Counted from the first letter of the stretch, positions 1 to 8,173 are shown. The stretch is DNA of 10,013 nt from a bacterium (GCA_022844575.1 JALHLL010000120.1:1-10013); one strand, 5' to 3'. The notes: generated from the sequence alone by a model not told the origin. A program made the numbers and translations.

Positions 1-67
1 AATACAAAAAATGATTGTGTTTTCGATACAACAATGACGATTTTTGTATGATTCATTTTGTTTACTG

Positions 68-1204
68 ATGCCAAAAAATCCACTATATATAATACTAATA
101 ATAGGGTTAGGCATCCTTTGCGGATGTGCCGAAGATAGTGCTCCCACGCATATTCCACCGACTGCAAAAGCAAAGGTTAGTGTTACTATATCGACTATAC
201 CCTCCGTGCAGGAAGGTTATCCTTATATAGAATACTCCTTCACCGCCATTATTGGCAATAAGCCGAATAAAATACGCTTGGATTGGTACTTTGATGATTC
301 TATCCAACCGATAAGTACAAACGGTACTGAAACTGTAAAGCATACTTTTTCATCTGAGGGGCGTTTTTTTATAACCCTTATAGTGTATGAATCTGAAACG
401 AATAAAGAACTGGCAAGAACTGTTCTTTTGGCAAATATCAGAAAAGAAACGCCCAAGATTGATATGGTATTGATACCCGCCGGTTCATTTTTGATGGGGA
501 AACAAAGCGAAGTTTTTGAGAGTCCCCAAAGAGTTGTTACGGTTACAAAACCCTTTTTTATTGGCGTAACTGAGATTACACAACAAGAATGGCAGAAACT
601 AATGGGTTATAATCCATCATGGTTTAATGGTGATAGTTTGCCTATCGAATCTGTTTCTTGGTTTGAAGCTATTCGCTTTTGCAATAGTCTTTCGATAAGA
701 GAAAACAAAGAGCAATGTTATACCTTTATAAGCGACGACAGTGCCTTTTGTGATTTTTCTAAAAACGGCTATCGTTTACCGACAGAAATGGAATGGGAAT
801 ATGCAGCGCGTGGTGGGGCAAAAACTGATACACCAATAGGAAATTTAAGCGGTACAACGGATGGTTGTTTACCTCTGGATATTGCCATTGACCAATGCGG
901 ATGGTATTGTGGAAATGTGTTTTACGGCTCTATGCCTGTTGCAAAAAAAACACCGAATACTTTCGGCTTATATGATGTAATAGGAAATGTTCAGGAGTGG
1001 TGTTGGGATTGGTATGACCCTTATTATTATATCAATGCGCCTGTAAAAGATGCTCGCGGACCTTACGAGGGAATTCTGAGAAGCTGTCGGGGCGGTTCAT
1101 GGTATAATCAGATTTTTCAAAACAGACTTGCCGCTCGTCAGTTTTACCGACCGAGTAGCAGAACAAATAATATCGGTCTCAGAGTTGCAAGGAATGCTGA
1201 CTAA
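68..1204 (+). CDS. Lipoprotein with PKD-like domain and SUMF1/FGE-fold domain (non-catalytic)
   Basis: Predicted exported lipoprotein of 378 residues. I start it at ATG 68. The frame can be extended to a TTG at 44, but ATG 68 gives a cleaner signal peptide: Lys3, a hydrophobic stretch at about 6-17, then lipobox LCGC with the lipidated Cys at 20. Residues about 36-123 look like a PKD/Ig-type beta domain (WYFDD, then HTFSSEGRFFITLIVYE, recalling the PKD pattern WDFGDG...HTY). Residues about 132-376 match the SUMF1/FGE-sulfatase fold: MVLIPAGSFLMG, VTEITQQEW, YRLPTEMEWEYAARGG, FGLYDVIGNVQEW, CRGGSW and a final GLRVAR. In true formylglycine-generating enzymes two cysteines follow RGGS. Here Asn347 and Asn352 lie at those positions, so sulfatase activation is unlikely; a binding or structural role, as in GldJ/GldK-type lipoproteins, is more likely (inference). 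The stop overlaps the next gene's start, indicating translational coupling. No clear ribosome binding site is seen. Confidence 0.85.
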   Translation: MPKNPLYIILIIGLGILCGCAEDSAPTHIPPTAKAKVSVTISTIPSVQEGYPYIEYSFTAIIGNKPNKIRLDWYFDDSIQPISTNGTETVKHTFSSEGRFFITLIVYESETNKELARTVLLANIRKETPKIDMVLIPAGSFLMGKQSEVFESPQRVVTVTKPFFIGVTEITQQEWQKLMGYNPSWFNGDSLPIESVSWFEAIRFCNSLSIRENKEQCYTFISDDSAFCDFSKNGYRLPTEMEWEYAARGGAKTDTPIGNLSGTTDGCLPLDIAIDQCGWYCGNVFYGSMPVAKKTPNTFGLYDVIGNVQEWCWDWYDPYYYINAPVKDARGPYEGILRSCRGGSWYNQIFQNRLAARQFYRPSSRTNNIGLRVARNAD

Positions 1205-2532
1205 TGAAATCACTCATTCTATTTTTTTTCACTGTAGTTTTCATTAGCTTCATCGGCTGTGAAGATAAACAAACACCAACGGAAACAATTCCTCCGGTTG
1301 ATTCTTCCAAAATTTTTAGAGAAGTATTTACCTCACCCGAACAATGTGCATCATGCCACCCGAAACATTTTGGCGAATGGCAAATTTCGATGCACGCTTA
1401 TGCTTTCAAAGACCCCGTGTTTCATGCGCTTGATAGTATAGGGCAAATCCGCTCTAATGGTCGTCTTAATCAGTTTTGTATTGAATGCCATACCCCCCCC
1501 GGCTCACTTGGTGGCGAAACACCTTTAGGATATAATCGAAATGCTGTTTCTGAGGTTGCAGCACATGGTATCAGTTGTGATGTTTGTCATTCGATGGGCT
1601 CAATGTCACCGGGAAAAGATATTCCACATTTCAGAACAGATAAAGTAAAACAAGGAAGCATAAAAGACCCGAAAGAAAATAGTTTTCACGCTTCTGTTTA
1701 TGATGCCCGTTATGAAACTTCCGAAATATGCAGACCTTGTCATAATGTTACTACGCAAAATCGTATTGCGGTTGAGGAAACATTTAATGAATGGAAAAAC
1801 AGTATTTACCCTGCACGCCCCGTTAGTTGTCAGGAGTGCCATATGCATTATACTCAAGCCCCCGCTGCCATAGGTGGGGAGATGAGAAGGGTTCATGAAC
1901 ACAAAATGATAGGTGTGGATATTCCTTTGACGGAGTTTCCCGGAAGAGAAGAAACCATAAAAGCGGTTGATTCTCTTTTACGTTTTTCTTCAAAGTATTC
2001 CGTAGATACACCTGATAGTGTAAAAAGAAGTTCTTTTTTTAGGGTTAAAGCAACTGTGTATAATTCTACAACAGGACACAATCTACCATCGGGCACCATA
2101 TATGAGCGCCAGATGTGGGTAGAACTTATTGCCATTGATAAACAAAGCGGCGATACTGTGTACACTTCAGGACTACTTGATCCGAATGGTGATTTACGAA
2201 ATCACAATAGTGACTTTGTGCAAAAAGGAATTATGGCGAAAGACAATGACATTACTTTATTTAATGGAACTGCCAAACGCCATAATGAAGAAACACCTTT
2301 TTTCTGGGAGGCAGATGCAGTTGAGAACAGAACCATACCTCCCTTTGAATCTCGAAGCGGACTTTATTCCGTACCATCTTTGCAGAAATCAGGTACTATC
2401 ATTATAAAGTCACGTCTTTTGTTTCGCGCTTTACCACCCTATTTATTACGTAAAATAGGACATGAGGAATTAGTACAAAAATTAGTAATTTTTACGATGG
2501 ATTCCACAATCAAGGAAATTACCGTGTACTAA
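1204..2532 (+). CDS. Pentahaem c-type cytochrome lipoprotein
   Basis: Protein of 442 residues with five covalent haem c sites: CASCH at 48-52, CIECH at 92-96, CDVCH at 125-129, CRPCH at 176-180 and CQECH at 209-213. Export is expected because haem c is attached outside the cytoplasm. The N-terminus has Lys2, a strongly hydrophobic stretch at 4-17 and FIGC with Cys19 as probable lipidation site; the Phe at -3 is not ideal for a lipobox. The haem half resembles cytochrome c554-type multihaem proteins in spacing. Residues about 275-442 carry no haem site and are beta-rich (TGHNLPSGTIYERQMWVEL), a tail known from other multihaem cytochromes; His292 could be a distal ligand (inference). The likely role is electron transfer at the membrane or cell surface; the redox partner cannot be told. 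ATG 1204 overlaps the upstream stop by one base, so it is co-translated with the SUMF1-like lipoprotein. Unusual: a run of eight C just after haem site 2. Confidence 0.9.
   Translation: MKSLILFFFTVVFISFIGCEDKQTPTETIPPVDSSKIFREVFTSPEQCASCHPKHFGEWQISMHAYAFKDPVFHALDSIGQIRSNGRLNQFCIECHTPPGSLGGETPLGYNRNAVSEVAAHGISCDVCHSMGSMSPGKDIPHFRTDKVKQGSIKDPKENSFHASVYDARYETSEICRPCHNVTTQNRIAVEETFNEWKNSIYPARPVSCQECHMHYTQAPAAIGGEMRRVHEHKMIGVDIPLTEFPGREETIKAVDSLLRFSSKYSVDTPDSVKRSSFFRVKATVYNSTTGHNLPSGTIYERQMWVELIAIDKQSGDTVYTSGLLDPNGDLRNHNSDFVQKGIMAKDNDITLFNGTAKRHNEETPFFWEADAVENRTIPPFESRSGLYSVPSLQKSGTIIIKSRLLFRALPPYLLRKIGHEELVQKLVIFTMDSTIKEITVY
1493..1500 (+). repeat. C8 homopolymer inside the cytochrome gene
   Basis: Eight consecutive C in an AT-rich gene, encoding part of Thr-Pro-Pro right after the second haem motif (CIECH). 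The reading frame is intact as given. Such tracts can slip in replication, and an indel would truncate the protein after two of five haems. A T8 run at 1222-1229 in the signal-peptide codons is a second, weaker tract. Confidence 0.6.
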
Positions 2533-2535
2533 TAA

Positions 2536-2564
2536 TACCCTATAATTGTATTTCAATTTGGGTA
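2536..2564. terminator. Possible shared terminator hairpin between convergent genes
   Basis: TACCC at 2536-2540 can pair with GGGTA at 2560-2564, and AATTG at 2544-2548 with CAATT at 2554-2558, leaving a 5-base loop and a small 3/1 internal loop. It sits just past the cytochrome stop and covers the last codons of lysA, where transcripts from both sides should end. There is no good T tract on either strand and the stem is short, so this is a weak call. Confidence 0.3.
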
Positions 2565-3772
2565 GATAATAAATCGTTCAATACTTCCCGACGACGGATA
2601 AGATAATGTTTACCTTCATGCACTAATACTTCTGCCGGTCTCAAACGAGAATTGTAATTACTACTCATGGTAAATCCGTAAGCACCTGCGTTTAAAAAAC
2701 ATAAAATATCACCTTCACGTATTTCCGGTATTTTCCTATCCCAAGCGAAAGTATCGGTTTCGCAAATGTACCCCACAACAGAATATACGCGCGGTGCACC
2801 ATTCGGATTAGAAATATTTACAATACCGTGATAGGCATCATAAAACATCGGACGAATTAAATGATTTTGACCTGAATTAACACCTGCAAAAACGGTGGAA
2901 ACAGTTTGTTTAACAACATTTGTCGTAACTAAAAAGTATCCGGCTTCACTTACCAAGTATTTACCGGGTTCAAACCATAACTGCAAATCCCTGCCATATT
3001 CTTTGCAAAAATCATTAAAGACGGCTGACATTTTATTACCAAGAATTGCTATATCGGTCGTCACATCATCATCTTTATAACCGACCTTGAAACCGCTTCC
3101 AAAATCAATAAATTCCAAGTCAGTGAAATTTTTCGCTGTATCCAAAATAATTTCCGCACCCTGTAGAAACACGTCCGCATCCAAAATATCAGAACCACTA
3201 TGTACATGTAAACCCGTTACTTTAATATTGTACGTTGTAATTATTCTTAACATATGTCGCAACTGATATATCGAAATACCGAATTTAGAATCGATATGAC
3301 CTGTTTGTATATGATGATTGCCACCTGCAAGAATATGCGGATTCAAACGTATGCAACATGGTATCGAATTACCATAATCGTGACCGAATTTTTCAAGGAA
3401 TGTTAAATTATCAATATTGATAACGACACCTTTATTTATTGCCGCTTTTATTTCATCGTAGGAAACACAATTCGGTGTGTAAATAATATCCGCCGGATCA
3501 AAACCTGCATATAAGCCCAGTTCAACTTCTTGAATGGAAACGGTATCAAGACCTGAACCGAACGATTTAAGCAGACGTAAAATATTTATATTTGATAATG
3601 CCTTGCATGCAAACTTAACCTTCATGTCAATACCGGAAAAAGCATCGCTTAATTTCTTATACTGCTTATGAATAATCTCAGAATCATAGACATAAACAGG
3701 AGTATCATATTGCTGTGCAATCTCGAGTACGGGAATACCTTGAATTTCGTATCCGCTTTCAGTTAAGTTCAT
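2540..3772 (-). CDS. lysA: Diaminopimelate decarboxylase
   Basis: Catalyses the last step of lysine synthesis, meso-diaminopimelate to L-lysine plus CO2, with PLP in the cytoplasm. The 410-residue protein has the usual length and the fold-III alanine-racemase-like barrel followed by a beta domain. Seen: PLP lysine Lys57 in FACKALSN, HVHSGS at 189-194, the phosphate-binding glycine loop GSGFKVGY at 225-232, EPGK at 268-271 (Arg is common at the fourth position), CETD at 337-340 matching the active-site Cys-Glu-x-Asp loop from the partner subunit, and GAYGFTMSSNYNSR ending the active site. I chose ATG 3772: the longer frame begins with TTG at 3853 and would overlap the helicase gene, while ATG 3772 is preceded by AGAAAG (3780-3785) at 7-base spacing. 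It lies 53 bases downstream of the helicase on the same strand and may be co-transcribed with it. Ornithine/arginine decarboxylase relatives are less likely. Confidence 0.93.
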   Translation of the reverse strand: MNLTESGYEIQGIPVLEIAQQYDTPVYVYDSEIIHKQYKKLSDAFSGIDMKVKFACKALSNINILRLLKSFGSGLDTVSIQEVELGLYAGFDPADIIYTPNCVSYDEIKAAINKGVVINIDNLTFLEKFGHDYGNSIPCCIRLNPHILAGGNHHIQTGHIDSKFGISIYQLRHMLRIITTYNIKVTGLHVHSGSDILDADVFLQGAEIILDTAKNFTDLEFIDFGSGFKVGYKDDDVTTDIAILGNKMSAVFNDFCKEYGRDLQLWFEPGKYLVSEAGYFLVTTNVVKQTVSTVFAGVNSGQNHLIRPMFYDAYHGIVNISNPNGAPRVYSVVGYICETDTFAWDRKIPEIREGDILCFLNAGAYGFTMSSNYNSRLRPAEVLVHEGKHYLIRRREVLNDLLSTQIEIQL

Positions 3773-3825
3773 TGTGCAACTTTCTAATAATAAATATTTA
3801 GTATAAGTGGATGTATATTGTTTAA

Positions 3826-5598
3826 TTAAACTATTTTTCTTGCCATTAAACAACGGTCAAGCCAATTCTTTTTCTTTAACAGTTCAGGAATACTCATCAA
3901 CTCCTGCGCTTTACCGAAACGTTTTTTCGCTTCGGAGTGAATATGGCTTATTTCTATTTTTCTACCGTTGTTTTTTAATATGGTTGTTAAACGTGATGCC
4001 AACTGAGAACATTCCTGTCTAAGTTGCTGCTCTTTTTCTGCAACATTAACAACGATTGCCGAAAACTGTTCTTCTCTCGGCTGCGGTAATTCACCGAATA
4101 ATTGCAGATTATGTGTAAATATATTTTGTTGCAATACATCAGCCAATTCCCATTTTGCTTCTTGCCGTTCCGTCAATCGTGATTGTCTGGGCTCATCCAA
4201 AAGCCGTCTCTGCTTTAAGATTATGCCCTGCTGTTCTTCACTCGCAATCCAATCCAGAATTTCAATTATACCCGAATCTCTTGCCACAAATATATCACAT
4301 ATATTATGTTGTTCGCCAAATGGTGCATAATATCGCATACCTCGAAACAGTTGTTGCAATGTTTTCGATTGAGCTCTTACAAGATCGGCTTTTACGATGA
4401 TACTTATAGGTTTAATGTCCGTTCCCTCTCCTATCATATCAACCTGCACCATTACATCAACTTTACCGTTACGGTAATCATCCAAGTATTTTTGCCTTTC
4501 TTTTTCCGGCACGTCCTGACCTATTCTCTCGCTTCTGAATTGAGGAAAATGTACCTGAACATATTCCAGAATAGCTGCTGCATGTTTATTACTCATCGCA
4601 ATAACGAGTAATTGATGATTTCGATTATCACCCGCCGTATCGTTTGCCATTTCCGATATACGACGTTGATATATTTCGGCAAAACGTGTAAAAGCCGGAG
4701 TTAACAAAGATTGCAAATACACCTCATGAAAGCGTAAATTTTTTCTTGCAAGAAAGACATCAATATCCTCACCATTACCAAGATTAGCCATTTGCTCCAA
4801 TGATAGAACGACAGTCTCCCCTGTTTCCTTATTTTTCAGTCGGATGTGATAATCAATAACATGTGCCTGAACTTTCTTTAATATCTTACCTTCGGAATGT
4901 GCATCCCGTAAAGTTACTTCATGTAATGCGACATAATACTGCTCTATTTTGTCACCGTTTCGTCTTATATCGAAAGGTACTCCGAATAAAGATTTATTAT
5001 CCGCACGCATAGGTGTTCCTGATAATGATACCGAACACGAATGCCTAAACTTGCTTATCTTGTTTGCCCATAAACCGTCATCCGATAAATGGTGTACCTC
5101 ATCGAAAACGAACATACATGGTGCATTTTCGCAATATAGTTGTAACGCTTTATGTCCGCCCTTACCACTTGCATATTGATATGTTGTGATAATAATTTCG
5201 GTAGAAATATTTTTAAGAAAGGCTCGTTCTGAATCGGCGACACAAAATGAAAAAGAAGGTGCACCGATATTAGAAAAAACACGTCGTAATTCTTCCGCAT
5301 CAGCATATTGGTCACGCAAATTTCCACGAGGTACAAATACAACTAATTTTTTTGCAATACCTGTAGCATGAGCGACAACAAATGAAGAAAGTGCTGTAAT
5401 GGTTTTACCATATCCGGGAACAAATACCCCCAAATGATTTACCTCATTTCTGCCGAATGCTTCACTTAATTTTGCAAGAAATATTTCCTGTCCACGACGG
5501 AAAGTAAAACCATTTCTTAAAGTTATGCCTGCAATAATTCCGTTGTTATTTTCCTGAAGATCCGACTCTGACAAGATAGCTGTTTTATTTAATGTCAT
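3826..5598 (-). CDS. Superfamily 2 DEAH-type helicase/ATP-dependent translocase
   Basis: A 590-residue SF2 ATPase with two RecA-like domains. Motifs in order: a Q-like region near residue 37 (RRGQEIF); Walker A PGYGKT at 61-66; motif Ia around VFVPRGNLRDQY at 88-98; Walker B DEVHH at 166-170; motif III SGTPMRAD at 193-200; motif V near MIGEGTDIK at 388-396; and motif VI QQLFRGMR at 415-422, with Phe where a Gly is usual in QxxGRxxR. About 150 residues follow the helicase core (440-590), charged and probably helical, with no nuclease or methylase motif that I can see. Such stand-alone helicases act on DNA or RNA and are common in phage, plasmid and defence loci; the substrate here is unknown. 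ATG 5598 is the first possible start, since an in-frame stop lies just upstream. No Shine-Dalgarno is visible. It lies 82 bases downstream of the Hsp70-like gene, so read-through from that operon is possible but not shown. Confidence 0.88.
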   Translation of the reverse strand: MTLNKTAILSESDLQENNNGIIAGITLRNGFTFRRGQEIFLAKLSEAFGRNEVNHLGVFVPGYGKTITALSSFVVAHATGIAKKLVVFVPRGNLRDQYADAEELRRVFSNIGAPSFSFCVADSERAFLKNISTEIIITTYQYASGKGGHKALQLYCENAPCMFVFDEVHHLSDDGLWANKISKFRHSCSVSLSGTPMRADNKSLFGVPFDIRRNGDKIEQYYVALHEVTLRDAHSEGKILKKVQAHVIDYHIRLKNKETGETVVLSLEQMANLGNGEDIDVFLARKNLRFHEVYLQSLLTPAFTRFAEIYQRRISEMANDTAGDNRNHQLLVIAMSNKHAAAILEYVQVHFPQFRSERIGQDVPEKERQKYLDDYRNGKVDVMVQVDMIGEGTDIKPISIIVKADLVRAQSKTLQQLFRGMRYYAPFGEQHNICDIFVARDSGIIEILDWIASEEQQGIILKQRRLLDEPRQSRLTERQEAKWELADVLQQNIFTHNLQLFGELPQPREEQFSAIVVNVAEKEQQLRQECSQLASRLTTILKNNGRKIEISHIHSEAKKRFGKAQELMSIPELLKKKNWLDRCLMARKIV

Positions 5599-5680
5599 TA
5601 TTATTCATCATTTTTCAAATTTTTATACCCTGTATCATACCAAATTACTATATAAACATCCTAATTCATCTCAATAGATA
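5599..5680 (-). promoter_or_regulatory. Intergenic gap with possible helicase promoter
   Basis: This 82-base AT-rich gap is much longer than the 5- and 9-base gaps upstream and could hold a promoter for the helicase and lysA. On the minus strand a TATGAT box (plus-strand 5634-5639) lies about 35 bases before the helicase ATG and inside a small palindrome, GTATCATAC at 5632-5640. No convincing -35 box and no Bacteroidota-type TAnnTTTG box is present. The case rests mainly on spacing. Confidence 0.2.
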
Positions 5681-8164
5681 TTAATCGCTAAACCCTACAA
5701 TTTTCTTTTTCTCACCCAACAATTCTTTGGGATACAAACTCCATAAATTATTTATCCTTCTGATCAGTCCATTCCAATCCCCTTTATCAATAGCCATCTT
5801 TCCGGAAGAAATTTCTGTCTCAGCAGCTTTCCTGTTCTTATAATGCTCAATATTTGTGTATGATTCAAATACCTCTATAAGCCATTTGTGGTCTTTTGAT
5901 CTGATGGAGTTGTTTAGTTTATGATATTCCTTTTCTACTTCTGATATTGTTGTCACATCCTTTGAAGCAAAAACCATTTTTTCCTTTTCTTGAATTGTCA
6001 CAAACTTTACTTTATCATTGTCTTCCCCATAAAGAGTTACAGCCTCATATGTAATTTCCTTAGCATAAAGATAATTAAGAATCGCTTCGTATAGAGCATT
6101 CTTTTTAGAAAATTCATACAATAAGCCATCTAAATTTCTCAATGTCGTTGTTATCTGGTATCTCTTATCAGTGGTATCGTTGTCAGAAAGAACAAATGCT
6201 TCACCTTGTATTTTTCTTGCCTTTATTAGTAAAGCCGAAATACCTTCAGTTACTTCATTATATTCCATCATCTCAGACTTAACAAGCTCATTTTCTGCTT
6301 TCTCTACTAATAAATCAGTATTGTTTATAAGTTTTGTTATTTCAACACTTCTAAGCTCACTCACAAATGAATAAGAAAACACTTCATCGGTCATCAAGAA
6401 CAATATCTCAACATTCAGTTCCCTGGACTCATTAATCGAAATTGTTAATTCAATATCAGTTCCCTTTAATATTGTGCGTTGTATCTTACTACCGTTTACT
6501 TCTATAAACCCTATCTGATTGGCAGATCCGGGTGAAAATGAGCTTTCAGACTCAAGAACATTAATTCTTATAAATGATTCTTCATCACCTTGTTCTATCG
6601 ATTTATTTAATGTTTTTATGATTGTCTTTCTTAACGGCAATATGGAGTTTTTTCTAAAAACAGACTCAAGCTTCGTCATACCTGGGAAGCTCAAATCATC
6701 TACTTCAAGGCATATATCTTGGGGTAAGGGTTGTCCTATAATACTAAAACCACAGTTAATACTTATTTTATCAAGATTAGTAGGAACAACATTACCCTCC
6801 TCATTATATACAACAATTCGGAATTCATTATACAAATTCTGTACTAAAGGTAATTCCTCCATTATTTTTTCTTTTAATACCTTCCTTCCACTATCAAAAC
6901 CTCCATCATTTCTAAGTATTCGGTATTCCTTGTTACTAATATCTCCCGTAAATTTCGCAGAAAAATACTCTATCGAATCCTTTGTACTTTCTCTATATGA
7001 ACATCTAACCTCGATGAGAGGTAAAGTAACAGGCATAGAATTCGATTCTGAAGCCGCATTTTTATCTCTTTTAGAAGCAGAGTAATATGCAGCACCAACA
7101 GCAATTGCAGTTGTAGGATCAATTGTGAAATTCTCTGTAATTCCCAATGAATTACTCAATTTCTTTCTTACAAAAGGTATGTAAGTACTACCTCCTACAA
7201 ATAAAATAAATTTGATGTCATGATTAGTAATACGATTTCTCGCAATCATTTTTTCAATCATAACTACTGTACTCTGGATGTACTCTTCAATTGCCGCTTC
7301 AAAGCTCTCACGTGTTATTGTTATTTCTTCAAAGACTTCGTTATCATTTTCATCGGAGAAACCTTCAACAGTAATACATGAATCAGTATTTGTACTAAGC
7401 TCTATCTTGGCTTGTTCCGCATAGTAGAGTAATTTCTGATATATGTGGTTTAATCTTCCATCTCTATCAAATAACGATTTTTCCAATGAATTGAAAACAT
7501 ATCTGTGCTTTAGTAGCGGCAAAACACAATTCTCTATAATTAAGGAATCGAAATCAGTACCACCCAAATAGTTATCTCCTTCATGATCAAGAATCTTCAT
7601 TTCTCCATCCTGTACACTCACTAAAGCTGCATCAAATGTACCACCCCCAAAATCATACACAATCCACTTTCCGTCTGTAAAATCTTCTGATGAAAGTGTT
7701 TCGTTTCCATAAGCTAAGCTAGCTGCAATAGGCTCCTGCAGCAACTTCACATTCTTAAGTCCTGCTTCTGCTGCCGCTTCCAAAGTTGCATTGGCTTGAG
7801 TACTATCAAAAGAAGCGGGTATTGTAATTACATAATTACTGGCCACATAGTTCTGTTGAAAGTTCTTTAATTCCTTTAAAATAACAGCCGATAAGTTTAC
7901 AGGAGTAAAACTTTTATTTTCGGTACGATAAACAGTTGTTGTACCCATTTTTCTTTTGAAAGCCGTAAACACATTCTTTCCCCCGCTTTTTAAAATCTCT
8001 CTTGCCTTCATACCCACATATGTTTTGTCCTTCTTGAACGCAATTACGGAAGGTAATACTAACCTACCCATATCACTACTATTAGGCAATACAATCACTC
8101 TACCTTTATCATAGACTGAAATAAGTGAGTTAGTTGTTCCTAAGTCAATACCAATGCTGTACAT
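5681..8164 (-). CDS. Non-canonical Hsp70 (DnaK-like) chaperone with extended C-terminal region
   Basis: An 827-residue Hsp70 family ATPase (DnaK is about 640). The N-terminal actin-like ATPase domain, about 1-365, is complete: phosphate-1 loop DLGTTNS at 7-13, Lys70 at the catalytic lysine position (FKRKMG), TIPASF at 114-119, QEPIAASLAYG at 143-153, phosphate-2 loop DFGGGT at 171-176, LGGTDFD at 200-206, adenosine motif VGGST at 323-327 and DPTTAIAVGAA at 349-359. Asn198 replaces the threonine that autophosphorylates in DnaK (Thr199). The hydrophobic DnaK linker (DVLLL) is not found. Residues about 380-505 form an insertion not present in DnaK. A beta substrate-binding domain then follows at about 506-600 (ILPLRKT, IRINVLE, IGFIEVNG, ELTISINESREL). 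Residues 601-827 are helix-rich and lack the DnaK lid sequence and EEVKK-type tail. The gene begins 9 bases after the GrpE-like gene, so the two are co-expressed. Probably a specialised chaperone or regulator, not the housekeeping DnaK (inference). Confidence 0.9.
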   Translation of the reverse strand: MYSIGIDLGTTNSLISVYDKGRVIVLPNSSDMGRLVLPSVIAFKKDKTYVGMKAREILKSGGKNVFTAFKRKMGTTTVYRTENKSFTPVNLSAVILKELKNFQQNYVASNYVITIPASFDSTQANATLEAAAEAGLKNVKLLQEPIAASLAYGNETLSSEDFTDGKWIVYDFGGGTFDAALVSVQDGEMKILDHEGDNYLGGTDFDSLIIENCVLPLLKHRYVFNSLEKSLFDRDGRLNHIYQKLLYYAEQAKIELSTNTDSCITVEGFSDENDNEVFEEITITRESFEAAIEEYIQSTVVMIEKMIARNRITNHDIKFILFVGGSTYIPFVRKKLSNSLGITENFTIDPTTAIAVGAAYYSASKRDKNAASESNSMPVTLPLIEVRCSYRESTKDSIEYFSAKFTGDISNKEYRILRNDGGFDSGRKVLKEKIMEELPLVQNLYNEFRIVVYNEEGNVVPTNLDKISINCGFSIIGQPLPQDICLEVDDLSFPGMTKLESVFRKNSILPLRKTIIKTLNKSIEQGDEESFIRINVLESESSFSPGSANQIGFIEVNGSKIQRTILKGTDIELTISINESRELNVEILFLMTDEVFSYSFVSELRSVEITKLINNTDLLVEKAENELVKSEMMEYNEVTEGISALLIKARKIQGEAFVLSDNDTTDKRYQITTTLRNLDGLLYEFSKKNALYEAILNYLYAKEITYEAVTLYGEDNDKVKFVTIQEKEKMVFASKDVTTISEVEKEYHKLNNSIRSKDHKWLIEVFESYTNIEHYKNRKAAETEISSGKMAIDKGDWNGLIRRINNLWSLYPKELLGEKKKIVGFSD

Positions 8165-8173
8165 AATATTCTA

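Noticed and set aside
44..67. TTG start at 44 for the SUMF1-like lipoprotein
   Set aside because: ATG 68 gives a standard lipoprotein signal; the eight extra residues disrupt the short N-terminal region and no ribosome site supports TTG 44.
68..1204. Sulfatase-activating formylglycine-generating enzyme
   Set aside because: Both catalytic cysteines after RGGS are replaced by Asn and there is no sulfatase gene nearby in the window.
3773..3853. A longer lysA starting at TTG 3853
   Set aside because: It would overlap the helicase gene by 28 bases, adds 27 residues not typical for the family, and ATG 3772 has a reasonable AGAAAG site.
5632..5640. GTATCATAC palindrome as a repressor operator
   Set aside because: Four-base arms are too short to separate from chance in AT-rich DNA and no regulator gene is nearby.
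6519..7085. A 188-codon plus-strand open frame inside the Hsp70 gene
   Set aside because: It lies antisense to a clearly coding gene, has low-complexity Ser/Leu-rich content without recognisable motifs, and is best explained as a shadow of the Hsp70 frame.
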